A stretch of DNA of 64,000 bases from Candidatus Thiodiazotropha endoloripes (GTDB lineage: Bacteria > Pseudomonadota > Gammaproteobacteria > Chromatiales > Chromatiaceae). Each line of letters opens with the position of its first letter. Position 1 is the first letter of the stretch. A model generated the notes under the pieces. The model had not been told where the DNA came from. It saw only the letters and a list, made by a program, of their open reading frames with translations, and searched no databases. The translations under genes and the position numbers were made by a program. The stretch spans positions 1,364,001 to 1,428,000 of the forward strand of contig NZ_LVJW01000003.1 in assembly GCF_001708965.1 (NCBI RefSeq), written 5' to 3'. This document shows positions 1 through 7,775 of the stretch, piece after piece.

Positions 1-3000
1 GCCGTGGTCATGGAAGCGGGCCAGGCGACGGGCTTCGGCTTCGTTTGCATTGACTGGAAAGGTTTCATAGTGGCGTCCACCGGGATGGGCGACATGGTAG
101 GTGCAGCCACCCAGGGATGTGCGGTTCCAGGTATCCACGATGTCGAACACCAGTGGCGCATGACTGCCGATGGTGGGGTGCAAGCCGGAAGGCGGTTGCC
201 AGGCTTTGAAGCGAACTCCCGCCACATACTCACCATGGGTGCCGGTATTGTGCAGTGGTAACGGCCTGCCATTGCAGGTGACCGCGTGTCGACCAGGCGT
301 GATGCCTTTGATTCTGGTCTGCAGCCGTTCCACTGAGGAGTCTACAAAACGGGCGGTCCCCTGGACCGTCACCTCTTCTCCCAACACGTTCCAGGGCTCG
401 ATGGCGAAGCGTAACTCCAGCTCCAGATCATCCACATTGATGGTGCCGTAGCGGGGGAAGCGGAACTCCAGAAACGGATCAAACCATGGGTTCTCAAACG
501 CATAACCCGCGCGGTTGAGATCATTCACCACATCGGCCAGATCCCGGGCGACGAAATGGGGCAGCATAAACCGGTCGTGCAGTTCGGTACCCCAGCTGAC
601 TGGTGCCCGGTCATAGGGGGTATCCCAGAAGCGGGCGATCAGAGCGCGCAGCAGCAACATCTGCAGTGCACTCATCTGCGCGTGGGGTGGCATCTCAAAG
701 CCACGGAATTCAACCAGGCCAAGACGGCCGCTGGGGCTGTCCGGAGAGTAGAGTTTATCGATACAGAATTCAGACCGGTGGGTGTTGCCGGTCAGATCCA
801 CCAGCAGATGGCGAAGAATCCGGTCCACCAGCCAGGGGGCCGGAGTATCCCCAGGGGGCATCGCGCTGAAGGCGATGCCCAGCTCATAGAGGGAGTCGTC
901 CCTCGCCTCATCCACCCTGGGTGCCTGGGATGTGGGGCCGATGAAGAGTCCGGAAAAGAGGTAGGAGAGAGCCGGATGGTGTTGCCAATAGGTCAACAGA
1001 CTGCGTAGCAGATGTGGGCGTCGCAGTATCGGACTGTCAGCGGGATCGGCAGCACCGATGGTGACATGGTTGCCACCACCGGTACCCGAGTGGCGACCAT
1101 CGAGCATGAACTTCTCTGTACCCAGGCGGGATTGTCTTGCCTCTTCATAGAGGGTCTGATTGAGCTGCACCAGTTCCCGCCAACTGCTGCTGGGTTGAAT
1201 GTTGACCTCGATGACACCCGGGTCAGGTGTGATCTGCAGACGCTCCAGTCTGGGATCCTTGGGCGGTTCGTATCCCTCCATGATCACCCCGTAACCGGTC
1301 TCTACCGCTGCGGCCTCGATCGCATTGACCAGATCCAGATAGTGTTCCAGCTCAGTCAATGGGGGCAGAAAAATATGCAGGTGTCCCGACCTGGATTCCA
1401 CACACAAGGCGGTCCTTATCAGAGCCTGGCCATGGATCTCGTCGTCCTGCTCAAACAGCGAGGGATCGTCGGCTGCCATGGGTGCTTCCGGCAGTGGGAT
1501 GGTCATACCACTTTGGGTCAGGCGCAGTCGATCTTTGATTTCCGGCTGTAACTGCCGTTCATCAAAGGGATCCCGGGGATGTATCTCATGACGCTCCTCG
1601 GCCTTCTCCCAGCGTAGAGAGTCCAGCGGGAGTCTATAACCCATCGGTGAGTCGCCGGGTATCAGATACATATTGCCACGCCGGAAGTTCCAGGGATTGC
1701 TCACCCAGCTCTCCTGACGGTAGTCCCAGGCGATGGGCAGAGCGTAACCGACCACCTTCTGCAGACCCTGTTCAAAGACCCGGCGCAAGCGGCTCCGTTC
1801 CAGAGGATCTTTCAACTTGCTGTCGAGCACATCCACATTCGCCGGCAGGGTACCCTCTTTCCACAGATAGTAGAGGTTGTCCTCCATGCCCGGTACCACA
1901 TAGCGGTCATCCAGCAGATCGAGGTGCTTCTGAATATGCCGGATCAACAACTGGGCATGGTGAGCGTTGTATTCGCTCGATGAGTCAGGCTGGTCCAACA
2001 GTTCAGGGTGACGCCAGACCGGTTGTTTGTCTTTGCGCCAGGCACAGGTCAGTGCCCAGCGGGGAAGGGGTTCTCCCGGATACCACTTACCCTGGCCATA
2101 GTGCAGGATGGCATCAGTGGCAAATGCCTTTTTGAGCCGCTTCAGCAGATCCCCGGCCAGTGCCCGTTTATGGCGACCCAGGGCGGCGGTGTTCCATTGG
2201 GGGCTGTCCATGTCATCAATCGAGACAAAGGTTGGTTCACCCCCCATGGTGAGTCTCACGTCACCATACAGCAATTGCTTATCCACAAAGTCACCAAGAC
2301 TGAGGATCGCCTGCCATTGGCTGTCACTGTAGGGTTTGGTGACCCGGGGATCTTCGTGGATCCGCTGAACATTGTTGGTATGGTGAAAAGTGACTTTGCA
2401 TTTATCCGTGGCGCCGACGATCGGGGCAGCACTGACCGGATCCGGTGTGCAGGCCAAGGGGATATGCCCCTCACCGGCAAACAGGCCGGAGGTGGGATCC
2501 AGACCGATCCAGCCGGCACCGGGTACGAACACCTCGGTCCAGGCGTGAAGGTCGGTGAAATCCGCCTCAGGACCGGAAGGGCCATCCAGGGATTTCTGGT
2601 CTGCCACCAGCTGAACCAGGTAGCCGGAGACAAACCGGGCTGCCAGTCCCAGGTGTCGTAAAATCTGAACCAATAGCCAGGCGCTGTCGCGACAGGAGCC
2701 CTTGGCTTTGGTCAGGGTCTGCTCACAACTCTGAACACCCGGTTCCATGCGGATGGTGTAGTCGATATCCTGCTGCAGACGTTGGTTGAGTTCGACCAGG
2801 AAGTGGACAATATGGGGGCCCTGACCCGCTTCCTCCGGGGCTTGCGGTTTACCATCTGACTGATAACCGAAGCCGACCGGATCCGCCTTCAAACGCTTCA
2901 ACCAGGCCATCAGTCTGGGCCCACGCTCTTTCAACTCGAAATAGGGAAACAGCTCCTTTTTCAGTTGCGTCTCATATTTGAAGGGAAAGTGTTCACACAC

Positions 3001-3291
3001 CTCCTCGACAAAAAAATCGAATGGATTTATGGTCACCATGTTCGCAACCAGGTTGACCTCGATCACCAGTTTTTTAGCCTTTTCCAGAAACACACAACGG
3101 GCTACATAGTTGCCGAATGGATCCTGCTGCCAATTGAGAAATTTCTTCTGCGGTTCAATCTTCAGCGCATAGTGGTGCAAGGGTGTGCGGGTATGGGGCG
3201 CAGGACGCAGGCGAATCAGGTGAGGTGCAAGATCAACCGGGCGGTCAAAGTGGTATTCGGTACGGTGCTGTATGGCAATTCGAACTGACAT
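1..3291 (-). CDS. Transglutaminase-like / DUF2126 protein, cut by left edge
   Basis: The minus strand is open from an ATG at 3291 to base 1 without a stop, giving 1097 residues and still no terminus, so the 3' end lies outside the window. Residues 1-100 form the bacterial transglutaminase N-terminal domain. A transglutaminase core follows with the triad Cys200 (KGSC), His249 (DLHAW) and Asp265 (GLDPTSG). From about residue 320 the sequence matches my recollection of DUF2126 (MGGEPTFVS, HSGTGGGNH, WNVLGEE). This architecture is known from a conserved cluster with Anbu proteases, alpha-E proteins and circularly permuted ATP-grasp enzymes, for which peptide or amide-bond chemistry has been proposed; the substrate is unknown. 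The Anbu gene lies divergently next door, which supports the assignment. All plus-strand open frames in this stretch are shadows of it. Confidence 0.93.
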   Translation of the reverse strand, partial: MSVRIAIQHRTEYHFDRPVDLAPHLIRLRPAPHTRTPLHHYALKIEPQKKFLNWQQDPFGNYVARCVFLEKAKKLVIEVNLVANMVTINPFDFFVEEVCEHFPFKYETQLKKELFPYFELKERGPRLMAWLKRLKADPVGFGYQSDGKPQAPEEAGQGPHIVHFLVELNQRLQQDIDYTIRMEPGVQSCEQTLTKAKGSCRDSAWLLVQILRHLGLAARFVSGYLVQLVADQKSLDGPSGPEADFTDLHAWTEVFVPGAGWIGLDPTSGLFAGEGHIPLACTPDPVSAAPIVGATDKCKVTFHHTNNVQRIHEDPRVTKPYSDSQWQAILSLGDFVDKQLLYGDVRLTMGGEPTFVSIDDMDSPQWNTAALGRHKRALAGDLLKRLKKAFATDAILHYGQGKWYPGEPLPRWALTCAWRKDKQPVWRHPELLDQPDSSSEYNAHHAQLLIRHIQKHLDLLDDRYVVPGMEDNLYYLWKEGTLPANVDVLDSKLKDPLERSRLRRVFEQGLQKVVGYALPIAWDYRQESWVSNPWNFRRGNMYLIPGDSPMGYRLPLDSLRWEKAEERHEIHPRDPFDERQLQPEIKDRLRLTQSGMTIPLPEAPMAADDPSLFEQDDEIHGQALIRTALCVESRSGHLHIFLPPLTELEHYLDLVNAIEAAAVETGYGVIMEGYEPPKDPRLERLQITPDPGVIEVNIQPSSSWRELVQLNQTLYEEARQSRLGTEKFMLDGRHSGTGGGNHVTIGAADPADSPILRRPHLLRSLLTYWQHHPALSYLFSGLFIGPTSQAPRVDEARDDSLYELGIAFSAMPPGDTPAPWLVDRILRHLLVDLTGNTHRSEFCIDKLYSPDSPSGRLGLVEFRGFEMPPHAQMSALQMLLLRALIARFWDTPYDRAPVSWGTELHDRFMLPHFVARDLADVVNDLNRAGYAFENPWFDPFLEFRFPRYGTINVDDLELELRFAIEPWNVLGEEVTVQGTARFVDSSVERLQTRIKGITPGRHAVTCNGRPLPLHNTGTHGEYVAGVRFKAWQPPSGLHPTIGSHAPLVFDIVDTWNRTSLGGCTYHVAHPGGRHYETFPVNANEAEARRLARFHDHG

Positions 3292-3484
3292 GGTGCGCTG
3301 GATGCTCCAGATTGGTGCTCTCGGGTGGTATTGATAGCCATTTCAATACTTAAACAGGTATAGAGCAGTTTTTATGCCAGCCAGGCGAGAACATTAATTA
3401 TGATCGAACCCGGAAAACGGTATCCAGGGATTTCAAATTTGTATTAAGATGCCTGGGTACACACTCAAACAGAAAGGTCGGTTT

Positions 3485-4285
3485 ATGACTTATTGTCTCG
3501 GTATCTGTGTCAAAGATGGCATGTTGTTCGCTTCTGACTCCCGTACCAATGCCGGTGTGGACTACGTGACATCCTATTCCAAGATGCATGTCTTCAACCC
3601 GGCGCCGGATCGTCTGTTTGTGATTCTCTCGGCGGGTAACCTGGCCACCACCCAGGAGATCATCAATATCATTCAACGGGATATCGACTACCCGAGTGGA
3701 GTCGACAGTCTGCTCTCTGCGAGGTATCTGTTCGAGGCAGCGGACTATGTGGGACGGGTGAGCCAGCAGGTTCAGCAACAGCACAACAGTGCGTTGCAAC
3801 AAGCGGGTGTCAGTGGTGAGGTCTCACTGATTATTGGCGGACAGATCCAAGGTCAACCCCATGGTCTGATGTTGATCTATCCGCAAGGCAATCATATTGA
3901 GGCTTCAAAAAGCACCCCATACCTGCAGATTGGCGAGACCAAGTATGGCAAACCGGTACTCGACCGGGTGCTCAGCCACGATCTGCCTTTGAATGATTGC
4001 GCCCGTCTGGCGCTGGTCTCCCTCAGCTCCACCACCATGTCCAATATCACAGTAGGGCCTCCTTATGAGCTGTCACTCTATCGGACGGATGAATTTCAAC
4101 TGGCCAGCCGCTGTAAATTTGAAGAGCAGGGGGATTATCTGATTGAGCTGCAACAAGCCTGGACCAATGGATTGATCCAATCGTTCAGTAATCTGCCGAG
4201 ATTTGAATGGGAGAGCACGGAGTACCAGGCAGCACTGGAACTCAATCAGATCGAAAATCCCGCTTCCATCGAAAATATCGACTGA
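3485..4285 (+). CDS. Anbu, proteasome-type (HslV-like) protease
   Basis: This 266-residue protein starts MTYCLGICVKDG and continues with SDSRTNAGVDY, the signature of the proteasome-type protease family called Anbu (ancestral beta subunit, COG3484). The start at 3485 is chosen over an ATG 36 bases upstream because it puts Thr directly after Met, as needed for the N-terminal nucleophile, and because AAAGG lies just upstream. The length fits the family (about 240-270 residues). The Ntn-hydrolase core SDSRTNAG and the SAGNLATTQE helix are visible. Family members form self-assembled rings; their substrates are not established. It is divergent from the transglutaminase/DUF2126 gene with about 190 bases between the starts, so the two could share a regulatory region. 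Confidence 0.92.
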   Translation: MTYCLGICVKDGMLFASDSRTNAGVDYVTSYSKMHVFNPAPDRLFVILSAGNLATTQEIINIIQRDIDYPSGVDSLLSARYLFEAADYVGRVSQQVQQQHNSALQQAGVSGEVSLIIGGQIQGQPHGLMLIYPQGNHIEASKSTPYLQIGETKYGKPVLDRVLSHDLPLNDCARLALVSLSSTTMSNITVGPPYELSLYRTDEFQLASRCKFEEQGDYLIELQQAWTNGLIQSFSNLPRFEWESTEYQAALELNQIENPASIENID

Positions 4286-4350
4286 GGGGGGTGGGGGTGT
4301 CCGTCCAGCCACCTCACCATAATATTGAATTTAAATCTTGGTGACTGCCG

Positions 4351-4632
4351 CTAGCTGGCCTGTCGGATCTTGAGATCGGTTGTGAGTCTGAGTATTCCAT
4401 CCTCACCAAGAACGCCAACTGACTTTTCCTGACTGTTCTTCAGCACGGTAAGTGCGTGGCCTAAGCCCGGTCTTCTGATACAGACCAGTTTCCAGCCAAA
4501 TTTCTTCAGGATCGACATTCCATCGACTTGTTTCTCGTTGATATACATCTCAGGCGAAGTAGGGACTGGTCCCATGCCTACCCGTTTATCTGATGACATA
4601 ACATCATTCCCCTGGAAATTATTATTACTCAA
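4351..4632 (-). CDS. Small uncharacterised protein
   Basis: The 93-residue frame has a polar N-terminus followed by a compact region from residue 38 to the end (KKFGWKLVCIRRP, GVLGEDGILR) that resembles small conserved proteins of sulfur-oxidising gammaproteobacteria with a RRP...GxLxEDG pattern; this is from memory, not a search. An internal ATG at 4599 (MSSDKRV) is an equally possible start. No signal peptide, membrane segment or metal motif is evident. It converges on the Anbu gene with about 65 bases between them. Function unknown. Confidence 0.6.
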   Translation of the reverse strand: MSNNNFQGNDVMSSDKRVGMGPVPTSPEMYINEKQVDGMSILKKFGWKLVCIRRPGLGHALTVLKNSQEKSVGVLGEDGILRLTTDLKIRQAS

Positions 4633-4990
4633 TCAGTTACTTCATTGTTTGGTCGTTGCTGCGCAGGCTGAAGTATACTGATGTTCCCTACTTAAAAATG
4701 ATAGCGCAATTAAACTACATGCGCGTTTAATTAGATACAAATAAATAGTTAATCAAGTGGCTCAAGTCAATATTTTTTTAGATGTTAACAATCTTGGGAA
4801 TTTGAGTTGAGCTCAATTCAGCATCAAATTGATACTGAATTAAATAGTATTTATGAGTCAAAAGGATCGAGAATCAGCTTGGAAATCACATCGTTATGTA
4901 GAAATGCAGTAGGAAGATAATTCCCATATTGATCGTGTTGGTTTAATGAAAATACCGGGATAGGATAGATAGATCCGTAAATAATGAAAT
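4633..4990. other. Intergenic, AT-rich, no gene seen
   Basis: About 360 AT-rich bases between two minus-strand genes. No coding frame of convincing length, RNA gene or strong hairpin was recognised. The part next to 4633 should hold the promoter of the small protein gene. Confidence 0.5.
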
Positions 4991-5806
4991 TCAAATACGG
5001 GCTAAAAAAGAATCGATTTCAAACCAGAATCTCTCATTACCATACAGATTGTTATGGCGGCCATTTTCCAACACGACCAGCTTACCTTTGATCCTGGCTA
5101 ATCTTTCAGCTTGATCCAGAGGAATGATCCGGTCGGCAGCACCGTGCAGGATCAACACAGGGTGCTTGACATTATTCAGGTATCCGGCTGAGTCCATAGG
5201 GAATTTTAGCAGCAGATCTGCGGGTAACATGGGGAAGTGGTAAGCCGCCAAATCAGTCAAACTGTAAAAGGGTGCATACAGAATCATACCCCTGAGATCG
5301 GATTTTGATGCCAGTTGGATAGCAACACCCGTCCCGATCGATCGTCCATAAAGAATGATTTCAGAACTGTCCCAACCTGAAGTTTTCAGATAATCCAAAA
5401 ACAGGGCAGCATCGGCAAACAGATTCTCTTCACTCAATCTGCCGCTGCTCTTGCCGTAGCTGCGATAATCCATTGCCAGAAAACTGTAGTTTCGATGAAC
5501 AAAAGGCTCGGCTGCGTATTGCATTGAGAGCATGTTCTCTGCATTGCCGTGAAAATGGAGTATCACCCCTTTGGGTTTCTCTGCCTTGAAGAGCACCCCA
5601 TGCAACCGAGCTCCATCTGGGGTATCGATAAAAAGCTCCTGGTGATCGATGGTGAAATTCAATACCGCATCAGCATCGATTCGGCTTGCGGGAAAAATGA
5701 TGTTGACCTGGTTGAGGTAATAGTAGAGGCACAATATGGTATAGCCTGAAGAGGCCAGGAGGATAGCGAAACTCAGATTTTTGCGTAGTTCATTAAGAAT
5801 TGACAT
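4991..5806 (-). CDS. Membrane-anchored alpha/beta hydrolase (BEM46/ABHD13-like)
   Basis: The 271-residue protein has an N-terminal hydrophobic segment at residues 13-32 that probably anchors it in the inner membrane with the hydrolase domain outside the cytoplasm. The hydrolase fold shows HFHGNAEN (oxyanion strand), the nucleophile elbow GRSIGTG, the acid in GAADRIIPL and the histidine in GRHNNLYG, so the Ser-Asp-His triad is complete. Proteins of this type are serine esterases or peptidase-like hydrolases; the substrate cannot be told from sequence. It stands alone, with AT-rich spacers on both sides. Confidence 0.88.
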   Translation of the reverse strand: MSILNELRKNLSFAILLASSGYTILCLYYYLNQVNIIFPASRIDADAVLNFTIDHQELFIDTPDGARLHGVLFKAEKPKGVILHFHGNAENMLSMQYAAEPFVHRNYSFLAMDYRSYGKSSGRLSEENLFADAALFLDYLKTSGWDSSEIILYGRSIGTGVAIQLASKSDLRGMILYAPFYSLTDLAAYHFPMLPADLLLKFPMDSAGYLNNVKHPVLILHGAADRIIPLDQAERLARIKGKLVVLENGRHNNLYGNERFWFEIDSFLARI

Positions 5807-5907
5807 CTTTACTGTTTATTCATTAAATAAGTTTCATATTCTATCAAGCAGAAGAGTTCCTTGTAGATAAATTATTTAATTTGCATTAACAGGTTTTGAT
5901 CCTTAAG

Positions 5908-5929
5908 CCATCATTTCGATGGTTTTTTT
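5908..5929 (+). terminator. Possible weak rho-independent terminator
   Basis: CCATC and GATGG form a 5-bp stem around a five-base loop, followed by seven T. No plus-strand gene ends just before it, so its role is unclear; it may be left over from a lost gene. Confidence 0.3.
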
Positions 5930-5983
5930 GTTATGGCTTCAATGTCTAGGAGATCAATAGGGCGTCCCAATTTTGTCTTATAT

Positions 5984-6442
5984 TCAATTAGGGTCTATTG
6001 GATTAGTGTTAACAGGCCCTAACGATTCAGGCTTCATCAGGAGAACTTCAGTACTTAAAATTGTTTTGGTTTCGATAACTGTGAAATCGAGTTTCAATAC
6101 AGTACCATTCTGGCTTGAAGCGTCAAAGATATTCGCTCCATGTGGACATCCAACATCAATCTTAACACCGCAATAGATGAACTGAACATACTTCAGATCC
6201 CATCCTTCACTGGCTTCGCAATAGTGTTGTGGTGGTTTACTGAGATATTTGCTTCCAAGTGCCGCTACTTTTCTGAACAGCTTGCCTGGTACAAATAGAT
6301 CGATGTCATTTAACTCTCACGTCGATCCGCAACCAATCGCGGTAAGCCCGCCGCAGATCATATAGGGTATTCGATGTTGATTCAGAAGGGATACAATCCA
6401 GTTGAGTGCTTCTGATAGATGCTGCTTTTTATCATCTGTCAT
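5984..6442 (-). pseudogene. Nucleotidyltransferase-like gene with internal TGA
   Basis: Read on the minus strand from ATG at 6442, one frame gives MTDDKKQHLSEALNWI, then RIPYMICGGLTAIGCGST, a TGA at 6317-6319 (codon 42), and ELNDIDLFVPG onward to a stop at 5984. The GG...GST(x)ELNDIDL pattern is the nucleotide-binding signature of small minimal-nucleotidyltransferase-like proteins, where an Arg normally sits at the TGA (CGA to TGA needs one change). The downstream part (GWDLKYVQFIYCGVKIDVGCP, ANIFD) keeps the frame for 111 codons. The usual C-terminal end appears replaced by an unrelated tail (LGPVNTNPIDPN). The gene is therefore decayed; function in related proteins is not established. Confidence 0.72.
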
Positions 6443-7033
6443 AAAATGTAATACTCCAAAACTATTCGGGTTCCATGATCTATACAGATGTTATCTGTCC
6501 AGGTAATTCACTGTAAGGATTGCCCGCTTCATTCATGCTTCTGGAGACTTCCGCTCGCGCATTGAGTTTTACCTATTTGCCAGATATTCGACCTGGAAAC
6601 TATTCATTATTGTACTTTTTTACTTATGGGCCTGTTTATTTCAAGATCGATAAAAACAATCTATAGAATAGTAGGGTATAAGTTTTCATCCATTAAATTA
6701 GGGCGTCTGTTTGGACTGAATCATCAAATTGATATCAACTGTATTGAAGCGCAACTTACAGATTGTCAAAATTTGTAAGATTTTCATAGGAGTATTGATC
6801 TATGTCATTGAAAGCCGGCTATCGGAGTAAGGGTGGGTTGTAAATCAATCATAATATACTTATAGAGCGTGTAAGTTTTATAGTTATACTTATTCAATGG
6901 ATGGGTTTAATTGGATATTTGTGAGGCTCATTCCAAAGTGCATCTGAGTGCAGCCTGGAAACCGGTGGTAGGAACCTCAAATCACTAAGTAGATAACAAA
7001 GGTGATTGGGAAAAAGAGAGGATTGATTACACA
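6443..7033. other. Intergenic, no gene seen
   Basis: Nearly 600 AT-rich bases with no credible coding frame. It contains an inverted repeat CTTACA/TGTAAG with a 13-base spacer at 6755-6779. The 3' end must contain the promoter of the PilZ gene at 7034. Confidence 0.5.
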
Positions 7034-7390
7034 ATGTACCCGGAGCAGAAAGTGGAAAACCGCTATTTTCCTCGTATACGACTGTCCATGAAAGTTGACC
7101 TGATCAGAAGAGGTCAAAATATTGGGAGTGCTGTCACACAGGACTTGAGTCTGGGCGGAATGGCGCTTGAATTGGAGAAACCGAATCTGATCCCAAATGA
7201 TATCGTATTGCTGGAAGTGTGGATACATGGCGTAGTACAAACACTACGCGGATTTGTGATCTACACGGTAAAAAACAAGAGTGGCATTATGCTGATCGGC
7301 ATGAGTAAAGAGGCCACTCGTGCCTACTTCAACTTTCTTCGGGATATGAACATTCCCCTCCGTATGGTACTCGATAAAGCCAGTCACTAG
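7034..7390 (+). CDS. PilZ domain protein, probable c-di-GMP receptor
   Basis: This 118-residue protein is a single PilZ domain. The c-di-GMP-binding elements are present: the basic N-terminal stretch RYFPRIRLSMKVDLIRRG (RxxxR type) and DLSLGGMALEL (D/NxSxxG). The rest is the six-stranded barrel plus a C-terminal helix (ATRAYFNFLRDMN). No output domain is fused, so it would act through a partner protein. A diguanylate cyclase that could supply the ligand is encoded at 45626-46555, but a functional link is only inferred. Confidence 0.88.
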   Translation: MYPEQKVENRYFPRIRLSMKVDLIRRGQNIGSAVTQDLSLGGMALELEKPNLIPNDIVLLEVWIHGVVQTLRGFVIYTVKNKSGIMLIGMSKEATRAYFNFLRDMNIPLRMVLDKASH

Positions 7391-7775
7391 TTGAATGGCT
7401 TTCTGTTGTATATCGATTGCTTGATCCTTAGCGAATCATCTGACAACTTGAGGCAGAGATTAGGTCGGTAACAGGTTTCGAATTCGATTAACTTTCTTCC
7501 GGCCGATTTTACAATTTCAATCATATTACTTCTCATGTTTAATCAATCGACTTTCTATAAAAACCACCCTATGGCATTGAACGATTTGAGATAAAAATCC
7601 AGATTGGGACATGCTCAGGACAACCTCCATGGTTGGTTGGCACTTGTCATCAATAACCCTACATTTACCGCTGTACTCATCATCTACTGGTCATCTAACT
7701 TACGAAATATTGTAAGAAATCTGACCTAGGCTTACTCACTCAATTGAACACTTCAGTGTATAAGGGAGTAGAGTC
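7391..7775. other. Intergenic with palindrome upstream of 5'-nucleotidase
   Basis: 385 bases without a gene. CTTAC and GTAAG at 7699-7716 flank GAAATATT about 60 bases before the nucleotidase start, a position compatible with an operator; the same half-site words occur in an inverted repeat at 6755-6779. RBS-like AGGGAG precedes the next ATG. Confidence 0.4.

Noticed and set aside
4-2661. Several plus-strand open frames
   Set aside because: They are antisense shadows of the transglutaminase/DUF2126 gene, whose minus-strand frame is open from 3291 to base 1 with recognisable domains.
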